Below are positions 37,540 through 46,589 of a DNA stretch of 64,000 nucleotides, piece by piece. This DNA is from Pseudomonas nitroreducens (GTDB taxonomy: Bacteria > Pseudomonadota > Gammaproteobacteria > Pseudomonadales > Pseudomonadaceae), in NCBI RefSeq assembly GCF_024170165.1, contig NZ_JALJXP010000003.1, positions 62,001-126,000 of the forward strand, written 5' to 3'. The stretch's first letter is position 1. Each line of letters begins with the position of its first letter. Under the pieces are notes generated by a model. That model was not told where the DNA came from. It did not search any database and was given only the letters and a program-made list of their open reading frames with translations. A program made the translations under genes and the position numbers.

Positions 37540-37770
37540 GCGTGCGCGCGGACTTCTTGTTTCGCCCCCTCGGGCGACCTACTTTGCCAAACGACGCAAA
37601 GTAGGCAAAAGTCTTGCCCCTGGCATCCGGCTTTTCGCTTCGCGAAAAGTACCCTCGGTTCCTCGGAGTTTCAGGGGCCCGCCGCGAAGGGCCATCCCTG
37701 GCCCATCGCGGCTCTCGCGACATCCATGTCGCTCAACCCCTGAAACTCCGATCACCTTCGGCCTCCTGAA
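37540..37770. repeat. Large structured intergenic repeat with nested inverted repeats
   Basis: Contains at least four hairpins in series: CGCCCCCTCGGGCG, CTTTGCC...GGCAAAG around GACG, GCTTTTCGC-TTCG-CGAAAAGT, and a perfect 15-bp pair TCGGAGTTTCAGGGG (37663-37677) / complement (37737-37751) enclosing GGGCCATCCCTGGCCC. The family is, from memory, dispersed in many Pseudomonas genomes and often annotated as short spurious proteins. No gene is supported here. Confidence 0.75.
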
Positions 37771-37840
37771 CGGGGCAGTTCGGCGCTTGCGGATATCTCA
37801 CTGGAAATCATCAAGAGCCAAAGCCGATGCTCGACGGCTC

Positions 37841-37920
37841 CCTGTAGGAGCGGGCCATGCCCGCGATCCGCCGGCAAGGCCGGCGCCAGGTCTGGTTCGC
37901 GAGCAAGCTCGCTCCTACAA
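37841..37920. repeat. REP doublet next to pap
   Basis: Starts CCTGTAGGAGCGGGCCATGCCCGCGAT and ends TTCGCGAGCAAGCTCGCTCCTAC: two inward REP units separated by a CCGGCAAGGCCGG hairpin. It lies 17 nt after the pap stop and probably also ends its transcript. Confidence 0.8.
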
Positions 37921-37936
37921 AAGGCGGCCCGAAACG

Positions 37937-39442
37937 TCAGTCCTTCTTGCCCTTCTTCGCACTGGCGTAAGCCGCCTCCAGCGCATCGTTGATGGTCTTG
38001 AGCACCTTCACCCGCGCATAGCGCTTGTCGTTGGCCTCCACCAGCGTCCAGGGCGCGATCTCGGTGCTGGTGCGGTCAACCATATCGCCCACCGCGTCCA
38101 CGTACTGGTCCCACTTGTCGCGGTTGCGCCAGTCTTCCTCGGTGATCTTGAAGCGCTTGAAGGCGATCGACTCGCGCTCCTTGAAGCGCTCCAGCTGGGT
38201 GTCCTGATCGATGGACAACCAGAACTTCACCAGCACGATGTTGTAGTTCGCCAGTTGTTCCTCGAAGTCGTTGATCTCGGCATAGGCGCGCAGCCAGTCG
38301 GCATCGGAGGCGAAGCCTTCGACCCGCTCCACCAGCACGCGGCCATACCAGGAGCGGTCGAAGATGGTGAACTGCCGGCGCGCCGGGATGTGCCGCCAGA
38401 AGCGCCACAGGTACGGCTGCGCGCGCTCCTCTTCGGTGGGTGCGGCGATCGGCACGATGCGGTACTGGCGCGGGTCCAGCGCATCGGTGACGCGGCGGAT
38501 AGCGCCACCCTTGCCGGCGGCGTCGTTGCCTTCGAACACGGCAATCAGCGAGTGGCTGCGGAAGCGCTTGTCGCGCATCAGCGTGGCCAGGCGCGCCTGC
38601 TCCTTGGCCAACTGTTCCTTGTACTGGTCCTTGTCCAGCGACAGGCTCAGGTCCAGCGCATCCAGCAGGCCCTTGTTGTCCAGGCTGGACACCAGCGGCG
38701 CGGCATGGGGCTGCGGGGTCGGCCGGTCCTTGCGCTTGAGCGCGGCCTGCAGGCTCTCGAGAATGGTGCGGCCGACCGTCAGGCTGCGGTAGCGTTCGTC
38801 AGAACCTTCCACCACGTACCAGGGCGCATAGTCGCGGCTGGTGCGGCGCAGCACGCGCTCGCCGTAGCGCACGAACTTGTCGTAGACCTCGCTCTGCTTC
38901 CAGTCGATCTCGCTCAGCTGCCAGCTGCGGGTGGGGTCGTTCTCCAACGCCTTGAGACGCTCCTTGAGCTGCTTCTTGGAAAGGTGGAACCAGAACTTGA
39001 AGATCAGCGCGCCCTCGTCGGAATACATCCGCTCGAAGCGCTCGGCGTCGTTGATCAGGCCATCGAGCTGGCTGTCCTTGATCTCGCCGGTGACCCGCGC
39101 ATAGAGCATCTGGCTGTACCAGTTGCCGAAGAAGATGCCGGTCGTGCCCTTGGGCGGCAGGCGGCGCCAGAAGCGCCACTGCGGTGGCCGCGAGAGCTCC
39201 TCGTCGGTGGGCAGGAGGAAGCTTTCCACCCGGATCAGGCGCGGGTCCATCCACTCGTTGAGCAGCTTCACCGTCTCGCCCTTGCCGGCGCCCTCGATGC
39301 CGTTGATCAGGATGATCACCGGGAAGCGCGCCTGCTGCTTGAGCTCGTACTGCGCCTCGAGCAGGGCTTCGCGCAGCACCGCGACTTCCTTCTCGTAGGT
39401 TTCCTTGTCGATGGAATGACCGATCTCGGCGGATTCGAACAT
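37937..39442 (-). CDS. pap: Polyphosphate:AMP phosphotransferase (PPK2 class II)
   Basis: Converts AMP to ADP with polyphosphate as donor. The 501-aa protein is a tandem duplication of two PPK2 domains, each with a Walker A (GIEGAGKGE near 48-56; GNDAAGKGG near 305) and a lid/Walker B region (RFWRRLPPKGTTGIFFGNWYS and RFWRHIPARRQFTIFDRSWYG). The ATG at 39442 has GGAGAGG upstream; a longer frame to 39535 has none. This is the two-domain architecture of P. aeruginosa PAP. Confidence 0.94.
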   Translation of the reverse strand: MFESAEIGHSIDKETYEKEVAVLREALLEAQYELKQQARFPVIILINGIEGAGKGETVKLLNEWMDPRLIRVESFLLPTDEELSRPPQWRFWRRLPPKGTTGIFFGNWYSQMLYARVTGEIKDSQLDGLINDAERFERMYSDEGALIFKFWFHLSKKQLKERLKALENDPTRSWQLSEIDWKQSEVYDKFVRYGERVLRRTSRDYAPWYVVEGSDERYRSLTVGRTILESLQAALKRKDRPTPQPHAAPLVSSLDNKGLLDALDLSLSLDKDQYKEQLAKEQARLATLMRDKRFRSHSLIAVFEGNDAAGKGGAIRRVTDALDPRQYRIVPIAAPTEEERAQPYLWRFWRHIPARRQFTIFDRSWYGRVLVERVEGFASDADWLRAYAEINDFEEQLANYNIVLVKFWLSIDQDTQLERFKERESIAFKRFKITEEDWRNRDKWDQYVDAVGDMVDRTSTEIAPWTLVEANDKRYARVKVLKTINDALEAAYASAKKGKKD

Positions 39443-39549
39443 GCACCTCTCCTTGTCTCGAAGTGAGTAAAAGGTAGCGGATGTGACGCAGGCTGTCTGC
39501 GCAGCGGATCGGCTAAACTGCCGGCTTCGTTTCACAACCCTGCCCCCAC

Positions 39550-41517
39550 ATGCCAGACATCAGCAGCGCCCAGATCGACTGGGACGAGAACGGCCAGCCG
39601 ACCTCCCGCGTCTATGGCGACGTGTATTTCTCCCCCGTCTCCGGTATCGCCGAGACGCACCACGTGTTCATCAACGGCAACCGCCTGCCGGAACGCTTCG
39701 CCGCACTGCCCGTTGGCGGGCGCCTGTGCATCGGCGAAACCGGCTTTGGTACCGGGCTGAATTTCCTCTGTGCCTGGCAGCTGTTCGAAGAGCGCGCGCC
39801 GAGCGATGCGCGGCTGCACTTCGTCAGCACCGAGAAGTACCCGGTGACGCAGGAAGACATGCGCCGCGCCTTTGCCCTCTGGCCCGAGCTGGCGCACCTG
39901 TCGGCGCAACTGCTGGAGCAGTACGTGGCGATCAACCCCGGCTTCCAGCGCCTGGTCTTCGCCGAGGGCCGCGTGGTACTGACGCTGCTGGTGGGCGATG
40001 TGCTGGACACCCTGCCCGAGCTGGACGCACGTATCGACGCCTGGTTCCTCGATGGCTTCTCCCCGGCAAAGAACCCGGAGATGTGGAACGACGCGCTCTA
40101 CGCCCAGCTCGCCCGCCTCTCGGCGCCGGGCACCACCATCGCCACCTTCACCAGCGCCGGCTTCGTCCGTCGCGGCCTGGGCGCCGCCGGCTTCAAGATC
40201 CGCCGCACCCTGGGCTTCGGCAAGAAATGGGAGATGTCCCAGGGCGAATTCCTCGGCGTCGAACAGCCGGCGGAGAAACCCTGGTACAGCCGGCCCATTC
40301 GACCGGATGGTGCGCGGGAAGCACTGGTGATCGGCGGCGGCATGGCGGGTTGCGCCAGCGCCGCCAGCCTCGCCGCGCGGGGCTGGCAGGTGACGCTGAT
40401 CGAGCGTCACACAGGCCTTGCCGAGGAAGCCTCGGGCAACCCGCAGGGCGTGCTGTATCTGAAGCTGTCCGCCCACGGCACCGCGCTGTCGCGGCTGATC
40501 GTCAGTGGCTTCGGTCACACGCGGCGGTTGATCCAGCGCCTGCAGAAAGGCGAGGAGTGGTCCGATTGCGGCGTGCTGCAACTGGGCTTCGATGACGCCG
40601 AGACCCAGCGTCAGAGCAAACTGGCCGACGCCTTCCCGCCGACCCTGCTGCGCCGGCTGGACAAGGCCGAGGCGGAATCCATCGCCGGTATCGGCCTGCC
40701 GGCCGGCGGGCTGTTCTACCCCGAAGGCGGCTGGGTCCATCCGCCCGCGCTTTGCCGGCATCTCGCAGCGCATCCGAACATCCGCGTGCTGACCGGCGAG
40801 GAAGTCCGCCTGCAACGCGAAGCCGATGGCTGGAGCGCCTGGAGCGGCGAGCAGAAGCTCGCCGGCGCGCCCATCGCCATCCTCGCCACCGCCGCTGAAG
40901 TGCGCCGCTTCGCCGGGGCCGAGACACTGCCGATGAAGCGCATCCGTGGGCAGATCACCCGCGTGCCGGCCACCCCGCAGAGCGCCGCGCTGAGCACCGT
41001 GGTCTGCGCCGAAGGCTACGTTGCCCCGCCCCGTCACGGCGAGCACACCCTGGGCGCCAGTTTCGAATTCAAGCGAGACGACACTGAGCCATCATTGGCA
41101 GAACACCTGGGCAACCTCGATCTGCTGGCGGAGATATCCACAGACCTGAGCGAGCGGATGCACATCGCCCAACTCGACCCGGCGACATTGCAGGGCCGCG
41201 CCGCCTTCCGCTGCACGACCCCGGATTACCTGCCGCTGGTGGGCCCGCTGGCGGATCGCGAAGCCTTCGCCCAGGCTTACGCGGTGCTCGGCAAGGATGC
41301 GCGCCAGGTGCCGGAGAGGCCCTGCCCCTGGCTCGACGGCCTGTACCTGAACAGTGCCCACGGCTCGCGCGGGCTGGTCACCGCGCCATTAGCGGGCGAG
41401 CTGCTGGCAGCGTGGATCGACGACGAACCGCTACCCTTGCCCCGTGCCGTGGCCGAGGCCTGCCACCCGAACCGTTTCTTCCTGCGCGACGTCGTGCGCG
41501 GCCAGAAGAACTCCTGA
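39550..41517 (+). CDS. mnmC: Bifunctional tRNA mnm5s2U34 methyltransferase/oxidase MnmC
   Basis: Completes the mnm5s2U modification at the wobble position. 655 aa: N-terminal SAM-dependent methyltransferase (about 1-240; GETGFGTGLNFL and DAWFLDGFSPAKNPEMW) and C-terminal FAD oxidoreductase (about 250-640; dinucleotide motif VIGGGMAGCASA, and NSAHGSRGLVTAPLAGELLA near the end). Full length and order as in E. coli MnmC. It is divergent from pap. Confidence 0.96.
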   Translation: MPDISSAQIDWDENGQPTSRVYGDVYFSPVSGIAETHHVFINGNRLPERFAALPVGGRLCIGETGFGTGLNFLCAWQLFEERAPSDARLHFVSTEKYPVTQEDMRRAFALWPELAHLSAQLLEQYVAINPGFQRLVFAEGRVVLTLLVGDVLDTLPELDARIDAWFLDGFSPAKNPEMWNDALYAQLARLSAPGTTIATFTSAGFVRRGLGAAGFKIRRTLGFGKKWEMSQGEFLGVEQPAEKPWYSRPIRPDGAREALVIGGGMAGCASAASLAARGWQVTLIERHTGLAEEASGNPQGVLYLKLSAHGTALSRLIVSGFGHTRRLIQRLQKGEEWSDCGVLQLGFDDAETQRQSKLADAFPPTLLRRLDKAEAESIAGIGLPAGGLFYPEGGWVHPPALCRHLAAHPNIRVLTGEEVRLQREADGWSAWSGEQKLAGAPIAILATAAEVRRFAGAETLPMKRIRGQITRVPATPQSAALSTVVCAEGYVAPPRHGEHTLGASFEFKRDDTEPSLAEHLGNLDLLAEISTDLSERMHIAQLDPATLQGRAAFRCTTPDYLPLVGPLADREAFAQAYAVLGKDARQVPERPCPWLDGLYLNSAHGSRGLVTAPLAGELLAAWIDDEPLPLPRAVAEACHPNRFFLRDVVRGQKNS

Positions 41518-41572
41518 ACACCTCGCGGCCCATCGAGCGGGCCGCGACCAGCCTCCAGAGCGGACCACCGAC

Positions 41573-42322
41573 ATGGATGCACTGCTGCTTGAATCTTCCG
41601 CCATCGGCCTGATCCTCGGGCTGCTGCTGGGCCTGACCGGCGCCGGCGGCTCGCTGGTGGCCCTGCCCCTGCTGCTCAGCCTGCACCTGCCGCTGCACGA
41701 TGCCATCGGCGTCAGCCTCGGCGCCGTGGCGCTGTCCGCTGCCATTGGCGCGATACCCCGCGCGCGGCAGGGCCAGGTGGCCTGGAAGCCGCTGTTCTGG
41801 CTGGTGATCACCGGCTGGCCGGGCAATGCCGTCGGTCAGTGGCTGGGCAAGTACGTGCCGGACGCCTGGCTGATCGTCGGCTTCTGCCTGCTGGTGCTGT
41901 GGTCGGCCTGGCGCATGTGGCAGGGTTCGAGCCAGCCGCGCACCTGCGACAAGCCGATGCGCAACGGCCCGTTGCTGGGCGTGGGCCTGGCGGTGGGTTT
42001 TCTGTCCGGCCTGATGGGCGTGGGCGGCGGCTTCCTGATCGTGCCGGGGCTGCTGTGGTTCACGCCGCTGTCGATGCTGGCCGCGACGGCGACGTCCATG
42101 GCGGTGATCGCGCTGGTCTCCGGCGGCGGCTTCCTGCTCTATCTCACCCATGCACAGCCGCCGCTGCCGTTGCTGGCGTGCCTCGCGGCGGGTGGGGCAC
42201 TCGGCGTGCTGTTCGGCAATCGCCTGGCGGTGCGCCTGGGCGGCGCAACGCTGCAGCGCCTGTTCGCGCTGATGCTGGTGGCAGTCAGCCTGTCGCTGGC
42301 GGCGCAGAAGCTGATGAGCTGA
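41573..42322 (+). CDS. TauE/SafE family membrane permease
   Basis: A 249-aa inner-membrane protein with about eight hydrophobic segments and both TauE/SafE repeats: GLTGAGGSLVALP near residue 20 and LMGVGGGFLIVPGLLWF near residue 145. The family exports sulfite, sulfoacetate or related anions; substrate unassigned. It starts 55 nt after mnmC and converges on the MarR gene, 10 nt between stops. Confidence 0.88.
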   Translation: MDALLLESSAIGLILGLLLGLTGAGGSLVALPLLLSLHLPLHDAIGVSLGAVALSAAIGAIPRARQGQVAWKPLFWLVITGWPGNAVGQWLGKYVPDAWLIVGFCLLVLWSAWRMWQGSSQPRTCDKPMRNGPLLGVGLAVGFLSGLMGVGGGFLIVPGLLWFTPLSMLAATATSMAVIALVSGGGFLLYLTHAQPPLPLLACLAAGGALGVLFGNRLAVRLGGATLQRLFALMLVAVSLSLAAQKLMS

Positions 42323-42332
42323 GAACGCGGCC

Positions 42333-42812
42333 TCAGAACTCCTCTTCCTCGGTGCCGGTTCCCGGCGTCTCGAACAGCTCGGCGGCGCGCAGCAACCCGG
42401 CGAGGATCGCGTGCTGCTCCCACTCCGGCAGCCCGGAAAAACGCTCCAGGGCGTGTTCGGGGAGGAGCTCCGGACCATCCCTGAGCGCCCGCCGCCCGAC
42501 CGCCTCCAGGCTCAGCCACTGCTTGCGGCGGTCATCCTCGTCGCGCCGGCGGGTCAGCAGACCCTTGCTTTCCAGGCGGGTCAGCGCGCTGGAAATGGAC
42601 GACTGCGACAGCGCCACCTGCCGCGCCAACTGACCAGCGGTTATCTCGCCCTCCAGTTCCACCACCTGCAGGATCAGCAGCTGCAGCGGCGTCAGTTCGC
42701 CGTCGCGGCCCAGGCTCTTGGAGTGCACTTCCGCCGCCTGTTGCAGGCGCCGCAGGGCCTGCAACATTGCCAGTGCATGGGCGTTGCGCATCGCAGTCTT
42801 GCTCTCGGCCAT
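42333..42812 (-). CDS. MarR-family transcriptional regulator (NAGGN locus)
   Basis: A 159-aa winged-helix regulator: ITAGQLARQVALSQSSISSALTRLESKGLLTRRRDEDDRRKQWLSL contains the helix-turn-helix and the MarR DRR wing. The C-terminus is acidic (EEEEF). It is divergent from the asparagine-synthase-like gene with 132 nt between starts, so control of the NAGGN operon is plausible. In P. aeruginosa an equivalent gene precedes PA3459 (from memory). Confidence 0.9.
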   Translation of the reverse strand: MAESKTAMRNAHALAMLQALRRLQQAAEVHSKSLGRDGELTPLQLLILQVVELEGEITAGQLARQVALSQSSISSALTRLESKGLLTRRRDEDDRRKQWLSLEAVGRRALRDGPELLPEHALERFSGLPEWEQHAILAGLLRAAELFETPGTGTEEEEF

Positions 42813-42944
42813 CTCAGTCCACCTGCTGCTCCGTCATTTTTTCTCAATGAAATCAGATAGAACTCTCGCCAGATCGACGGGTCATCCCCTAAGGCGTCCA
42901 TGAGGCGCCACCCACTTGATCCCCAACGGAGAACCGGTAAGGAA

Positions 42945-44714
42945 ATGTGCGGACTAGCAGGAGAGTTACGTTTCGACAAACAGGCTGCGGACCTTGCCGC
43001 GGTCGAACGCATCACCCATCACCTCGCCCCGCGAGGCCCCGATGCCTGGGGCTTTCACAGCGAAGGGCCGGTGGCCCTGGGGCATCGGCGACTGAAGATC
43101 ATGGACCTGGCCGAAGCTTCCGGTCAGCCGATGATCGACACCTCGCTGGGCCTGTCGCTGGTGTTCAACGGGGCAATCTACAACTACCCCGAGCTGCGCG
43201 GCGAGCTGGAAGCCCTTGGGTACCGCTTCTTTTCCGGAGGCGACACCGAAGTACTCCTCAAGGGATACCACGCCTGGGGTGAACAACTATTGCCACGCCT
43301 CAATGGCATGTTCGCCTTCGCCATCTGGGAACGCGACAAACGGCGCCTGTTCATCGCCCGCGACCGCCTCGGCATCAAGCCGCTGTACCTGTCGCAGACC
43401 GGCAAACGCCTGCGCTTCGCCTCCAGCCTGCCGGCGCTGCTCAAGGGCGGCGACATCGACCCGGCGCTGGACCCGGTGGCGCTCAACCACTACCTCAACT
43501 TCCACGCCGTGGTCCCCGCGCCGCGCACGCTGCTGGCCGAGGTGCAGAAACTGCCGCCGGCCACCTGGATGACCATCGACGCCGATGGCCACACCGAGCG
43601 CCAGCGCTGGTGGACCCTGGACTACGGCCCGCTGCCGGATGAGCGCGAGCTGACCCTGGACGACTGGGAAGACCGCCTGCTCACCAGCCTGCGCGACGCC
43701 GTGAGCGTGCGCCAGCGGGCCGCCCGCGAAGTCGGCGTGCTGCTCTCCGGCGGGGTGGACTCCAGCCTGCTGGTCGGCCTGCTGCACGAGGCCGGGGTCG
43801 AGGACCTGCTGACCTTCTCCATCGGCTTCGAGGATGCCGGCGGCGAGCGCGGCGACGAGTTCCAGTATTCCGACCTGATCGCCAGGCGCTACGGCACTCG
43901 CCACCACCAGCTGCGCATCGACGAGAACGAAGTCATCGCGCAGCTGCCGGCAGCCTTCCGCGCCATGAGCGAGCCGATGGTCAGCCACGACTGCATCGCC
44001 TTCTACCTGCTTTCGCGGGAAGTCTCGAAGCACTGCAAGGTGGTGCAGAGCGGCCAGGGCGCCGACGAGCTGTTCGCCGGCTACCACTGGTACCCGAAAG
44101 TCGCCGGCGCCAAGGACCCGCTGCAAGCCTATCGCGCGGCCTTCTTCGACCGCACTCACGGCGAGTACCTGGACACCGTGCGCGAAGCCCTGCGGGTGGA
44201 AGACGTGGCCAGCGAGTTCGTCCGCGAGCACTTCGCCCAGCCCGGCGCGGATGACCCGGTGGACAAGGCCCTGCGCCTGGACAGCACCATCATGCTGGTC
44301 GACGACCCGGTCAAGCGCGTGGACAACATGACCATGGCCTGGGGCCTGGAGGCGCGCGTGCCTTTCCTCGACTACCGCGTCGCGGAGCTGTCGGCGCGCA
44401 TCCCGTCCCGCTTCAAGCTCGGCGACGGCGGCAAGCAGGTGCTCAAGGCCGCCGCGCGCAAGGTCATCCCCAGCGAGGTGATCGACCGGCCCAAGGGTTA
44501 CTTCCCGGTGCCGGGCCTCAAGCACCTGCAAGGCAATACCCGCGCCTGGGTCAGCGAGTTGCTGCTGGACCCGAGCCAGGACCGTGGGCTGTTCGAGACG
44601 GCGATGTTCGACCGCCTGCTCAGCGACCCGGCAAGCGACCTCACCCCGCTGCGCGGTTCCAAGTTGTGGCAGTTGGCGGCCCTCAACCTCTGGCTGACGG
44701 AACAAGGCCTCTAG
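42945..44714 (+). CDS. N-acetylglutaminylglutamine amidotransferase (AsnB-like)
   Basis: Makes the C-terminal amide of the osmolyte N-acetylglutaminylglutamine amide. 589 aa: class II glutamine amidotransferase with catalytic Cys2 (MCGLAGELRF), HHLAPRGPDAWG, and an asparagine-synthetase domain with the ATP pyrophosphatase P-loop LLSGGVDSSLL. The ATG at 42945 follows AAGGA and exposes Cys2 after Met removal. It is the first of three NAGGN genes; a plain asparagine synthetase is the alternative but context argues against it. Confidence 0.92.
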   Translation: MCGLAGELRFDKQAADLAAVERITHHLAPRGPDAWGFHSEGPVALGHRRLKIMDLAEASGQPMIDTSLGLSLVFNGAIYNYPELRGELEALGYRFFSGGDTEVLLKGYHAWGEQLLPRLNGMFAFAIWERDKRRLFIARDRLGIKPLYLSQTGKRLRFASSLPALLKGGDIDPALDPVALNHYLNFHAVVPAPRTLLAEVQKLPPATWMTIDADGHTERQRWWTLDYGPLPDERELTLDDWEDRLLTSLRDAVSVRQRAAREVGVLLSGGVDSSLLVGLLHEAGVEDLLTFSIGFEDAGGERGDEFQYSDLIARRYGTRHHQLRIDENEVIAQLPAAFRAMSEPMVSHDCIAFYLLSREVSKHCKVVQSGQGADELFAGYHWYPKVAGAKDPLQAYRAAFFDRTHGEYLDTVREALRVEDVASEFVREHFAQPGADDPVDKALRLDSTIMLVDDPVKRVDNMTMAWGLEARVPFLDYRVAELSARIPSRFKLGDGGKQVLKAAARKVIPSEVIDRPKGYFPVPGLKHLQGNTRAWVSELLLDPSQDRGLFETAMFDRLLSDPASDLTPLRGSKLWQLAALNLWLTEQGL

Positions 44715-44719
44715 AGCTC

Positions 44720-44754
44720 GGCAACGCCGCCTCGTGCGGCGTTGCCTTTTCTTT
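44720..44754 (+). terminator. Intra-operon hairpin between NAGGN genes 1 and 2
   Basis: GGCAACGCCGC-CTCGT-GCGGCGTTGCC followed by TTTTCTTT. It looks like a full intrinsic terminator inside the operon, 35 nt before the ngg ATG. It may lower downstream expression or be an RNA-processing boundary. Confidence 0.7.
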
Positions 44755-44789
44755 CAGCCCAGGACAGAAGCCTTATCAGGGAGCGCAAG

Positions 44790-46589
44790 ATGAAACCCCA
44801 TTCCAACCTGCCCCATCCTCACAACCAGAGGTTGCTGCGCGGCCAGACGCCGACCTACGAGCGCCTGCAGGCGCGCTTCGCCGGTGACCACGCGGAGAGC
44901 CACGGCCCGCTGATCCTGCAGTGCGGCTGGGGTCGCCTGCTGATCGGCCACACCTTCTCCAGCCCGGACAAGCTCGCCGCCGAACTGCTCAACGAGCAGC
45001 CCGGCGAACGCGACATCGCCCTCTACGTGGCCGCGCCGCAGCAGGTGCTGGCCCACGCCCCGCAGCAACTCTTCCTCGACCCTTCCGACGCGCTGCGCCT
45101 GTGGTTCACCGACTACCGCCCGGCGCGCCGGCCCTTCCGTGGCTTCCGCATCCGCCGCGTGCACAGCGATGACGACTGGGTGGCGATCAACCGCCTGTAC
45201 CTGTCGCGCGGTATGCTGCCGGTCGACCCGTCCAACGTCACTCCGCGCCACCAGGGCGGCCCGGCCTACTGGCTGGCGGAAGACGCCGAGACCGGCACGG
45301 TGATCGGCACGGTCATGGGCATCAACCACGCCAAGGCCTTCCGCGATCCGGAAGGCGGCTCCAGCCTCTGGTGCCTGGCGGTGGACCCGCAGTCCAGCCG
45401 GCCGGGCGTCGGCGAAGCGCTGGTGCGCCATCTGATCGAGCACTTCATGAGCCGGGGCCTGGCGTACCTGGACCTGTCGGTGCTGCACGGCAACCAGCAG
45501 GCCAAGTCGCTGTACCGCAAGCTGCGCTTCCGCGAGCTGCCGACCTTCGCGGTGAAGTGCAAGAACGGCATCAACCAGTCGCTGTTCCTCGGTCCCGGCC
45601 CGGAGGAAGGCCTCAACCCCTACGCCAGGATCATCGTCGACGAATCCCATCGGCGTGGCATCGAGGTGCAGGTGCAGGACGCCGACGCCGGCCTCTTCAC
45701 GCTCACCCAGGGCGGCCGGCGCATCCGCTGCCGCGAGTCGCTGTGTGATCTCACCAGCGCCGTGAGCATGAGCCTGTGCCAGGACAAGACCCTCACCCAC
45801 CGCGCCCTCGACCGCGCCGGCCTGCGCCAGCCGCAGCAGCGCCTGGCCGGCAGCGAGCAGGAGAATGCCGCGTTCCTCGAAGTGCATGGCGCGCTGGTGG
45901 TAAAGCCGGTAGACGGCGAACAGGGCCAGGGCGTTGCCGTGGACCTGCGCACGGCGGAGGAAGTGGAAGAAGCCATCGCCCACGCGAAGCAGTTCGACAC
46001 CCGCGTCATCCTTGAGAGCTACCACCCCGGCCAGGACCTGCGCATCGTGGTGATCGGCTACGAAGTGGTGGCCGCCGCCATCCGCCGCCCCGCCGAGGTG
46101 ATCGGCGATGGCCGGCACAGCATTCGCAAGCTGATCGAGGCGCAGAGCCGCCGTCGCCAGGCGGCCACCGGCGGCGAGAGCCGTATCCCGCTGGACGGCG
46201 AAACCGAGCGCACCCTGAGTGCCGCCGGCTTCAGCTACGACGACGTGCTGCCCAGCGGCCAGCGCCTGGCCGTGCGCCGCACCGCCAACCTGCACACCGG
46301 CGGCACCCTGGAAGACGTCACCGAGCGCCTGCACCCGGCGCTGGCCGACGCCGCCATCCGCGCGGCGCGGGCGCTGGAGATTCCGGTCACCGGCCTCGAT
46401 CTGCTGGTCACCGAGGCCGACCAGGCGGAGTACGTGATCATCGAAGCCAACGAGCGACCGGGCCTGGCCAACCATGAGCCGCAGCCCACCGCCGAGCGCT
46501 TCGTCGACCTGCTCTTCCCGCTGAGCCGCGAACTGCTGCACCGCGACAACCGTGACCAGCCACACCCCAACGTGGAGGCCCCGGCATGA
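44790..46589 (+). CDS. ngg: N-acetylglutaminylglutamine synthetase
   Basis: A 599-aa two-domain enzyme: an N-terminal GNAT acetyltransferase (about 100-280; SLWCLAVDPQSSRPGVGEALVRHLIEHF, LHGNQQAKSLYRKLRF) and a C-terminal ATP-grasp ligase (about 320-580; VVKPVDGEQGQGVAVDL, DLRIVVIGYEVVAAAIRRPAEVIGDG, IIEANERPGLANHEPQP). It acetylates and joins two glutamines. The ATG at 44790 follows GGGAG. Its stop overlaps the next start by 4 nt. Confidence 0.93.
   Translation: MKPHSNLPHPHNQRLLRGQTPTYERLQARFAGDHAESHGPLILQCGWGRLLIGHTFSSPDKLAAELLNEQPGERDIALYVAAPQQVLAHAPQQLFLDPSDALRLWFTDYRPARRPFRGFRIRRVHSDDDWVAINRLYLSRGMLPVDPSNVTPRHQGGPAYWLAEDAETGTVIGTVMGINHAKAFRDPEGGSSLWCLAVDPQSSRPGVGEALVRHLIEHFMSRGLAYLDLSVLHGNQQAKSLYRKLRFRELPTFAVKCKNGINQSLFLGPGPEEGLNPYARIIVDESHRRGIEVQVQDADAGLFTLTQGGRRIRCRESLCDLTSAVSMSLCQDKTLTHRALDRAGLRQPQQRLAGSEQENAAFLEVHGALVVKPVDGEQGQGVAVDLRTAEEVEEAIAHAKQFDTRVILESYHPGQDLRIVVIGYEVVAAAIRRPAEVIGDGRHSIRKLIEAQSRRRQAATGGESRIPLDGETERTLSAAGFSYDDVLPSGQRLAVRRTANLHTGGTLEDVTERLHPALADAAIRAARALEIPVTGLDLLVTEADQAEYVIIEANERPGLANHEPQPTAERFVDLLFPLSRELLHRDNRDQPHPNVEAPA

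Noticed and set aside
37202-37723. A 173-codon minus-strand frame across the lapD end and the structured repeat
   Set aside because: It overlaps the confirmed C-terminus of lapD and otherwise translates a dispersed repeat; no ribosome-binding site.
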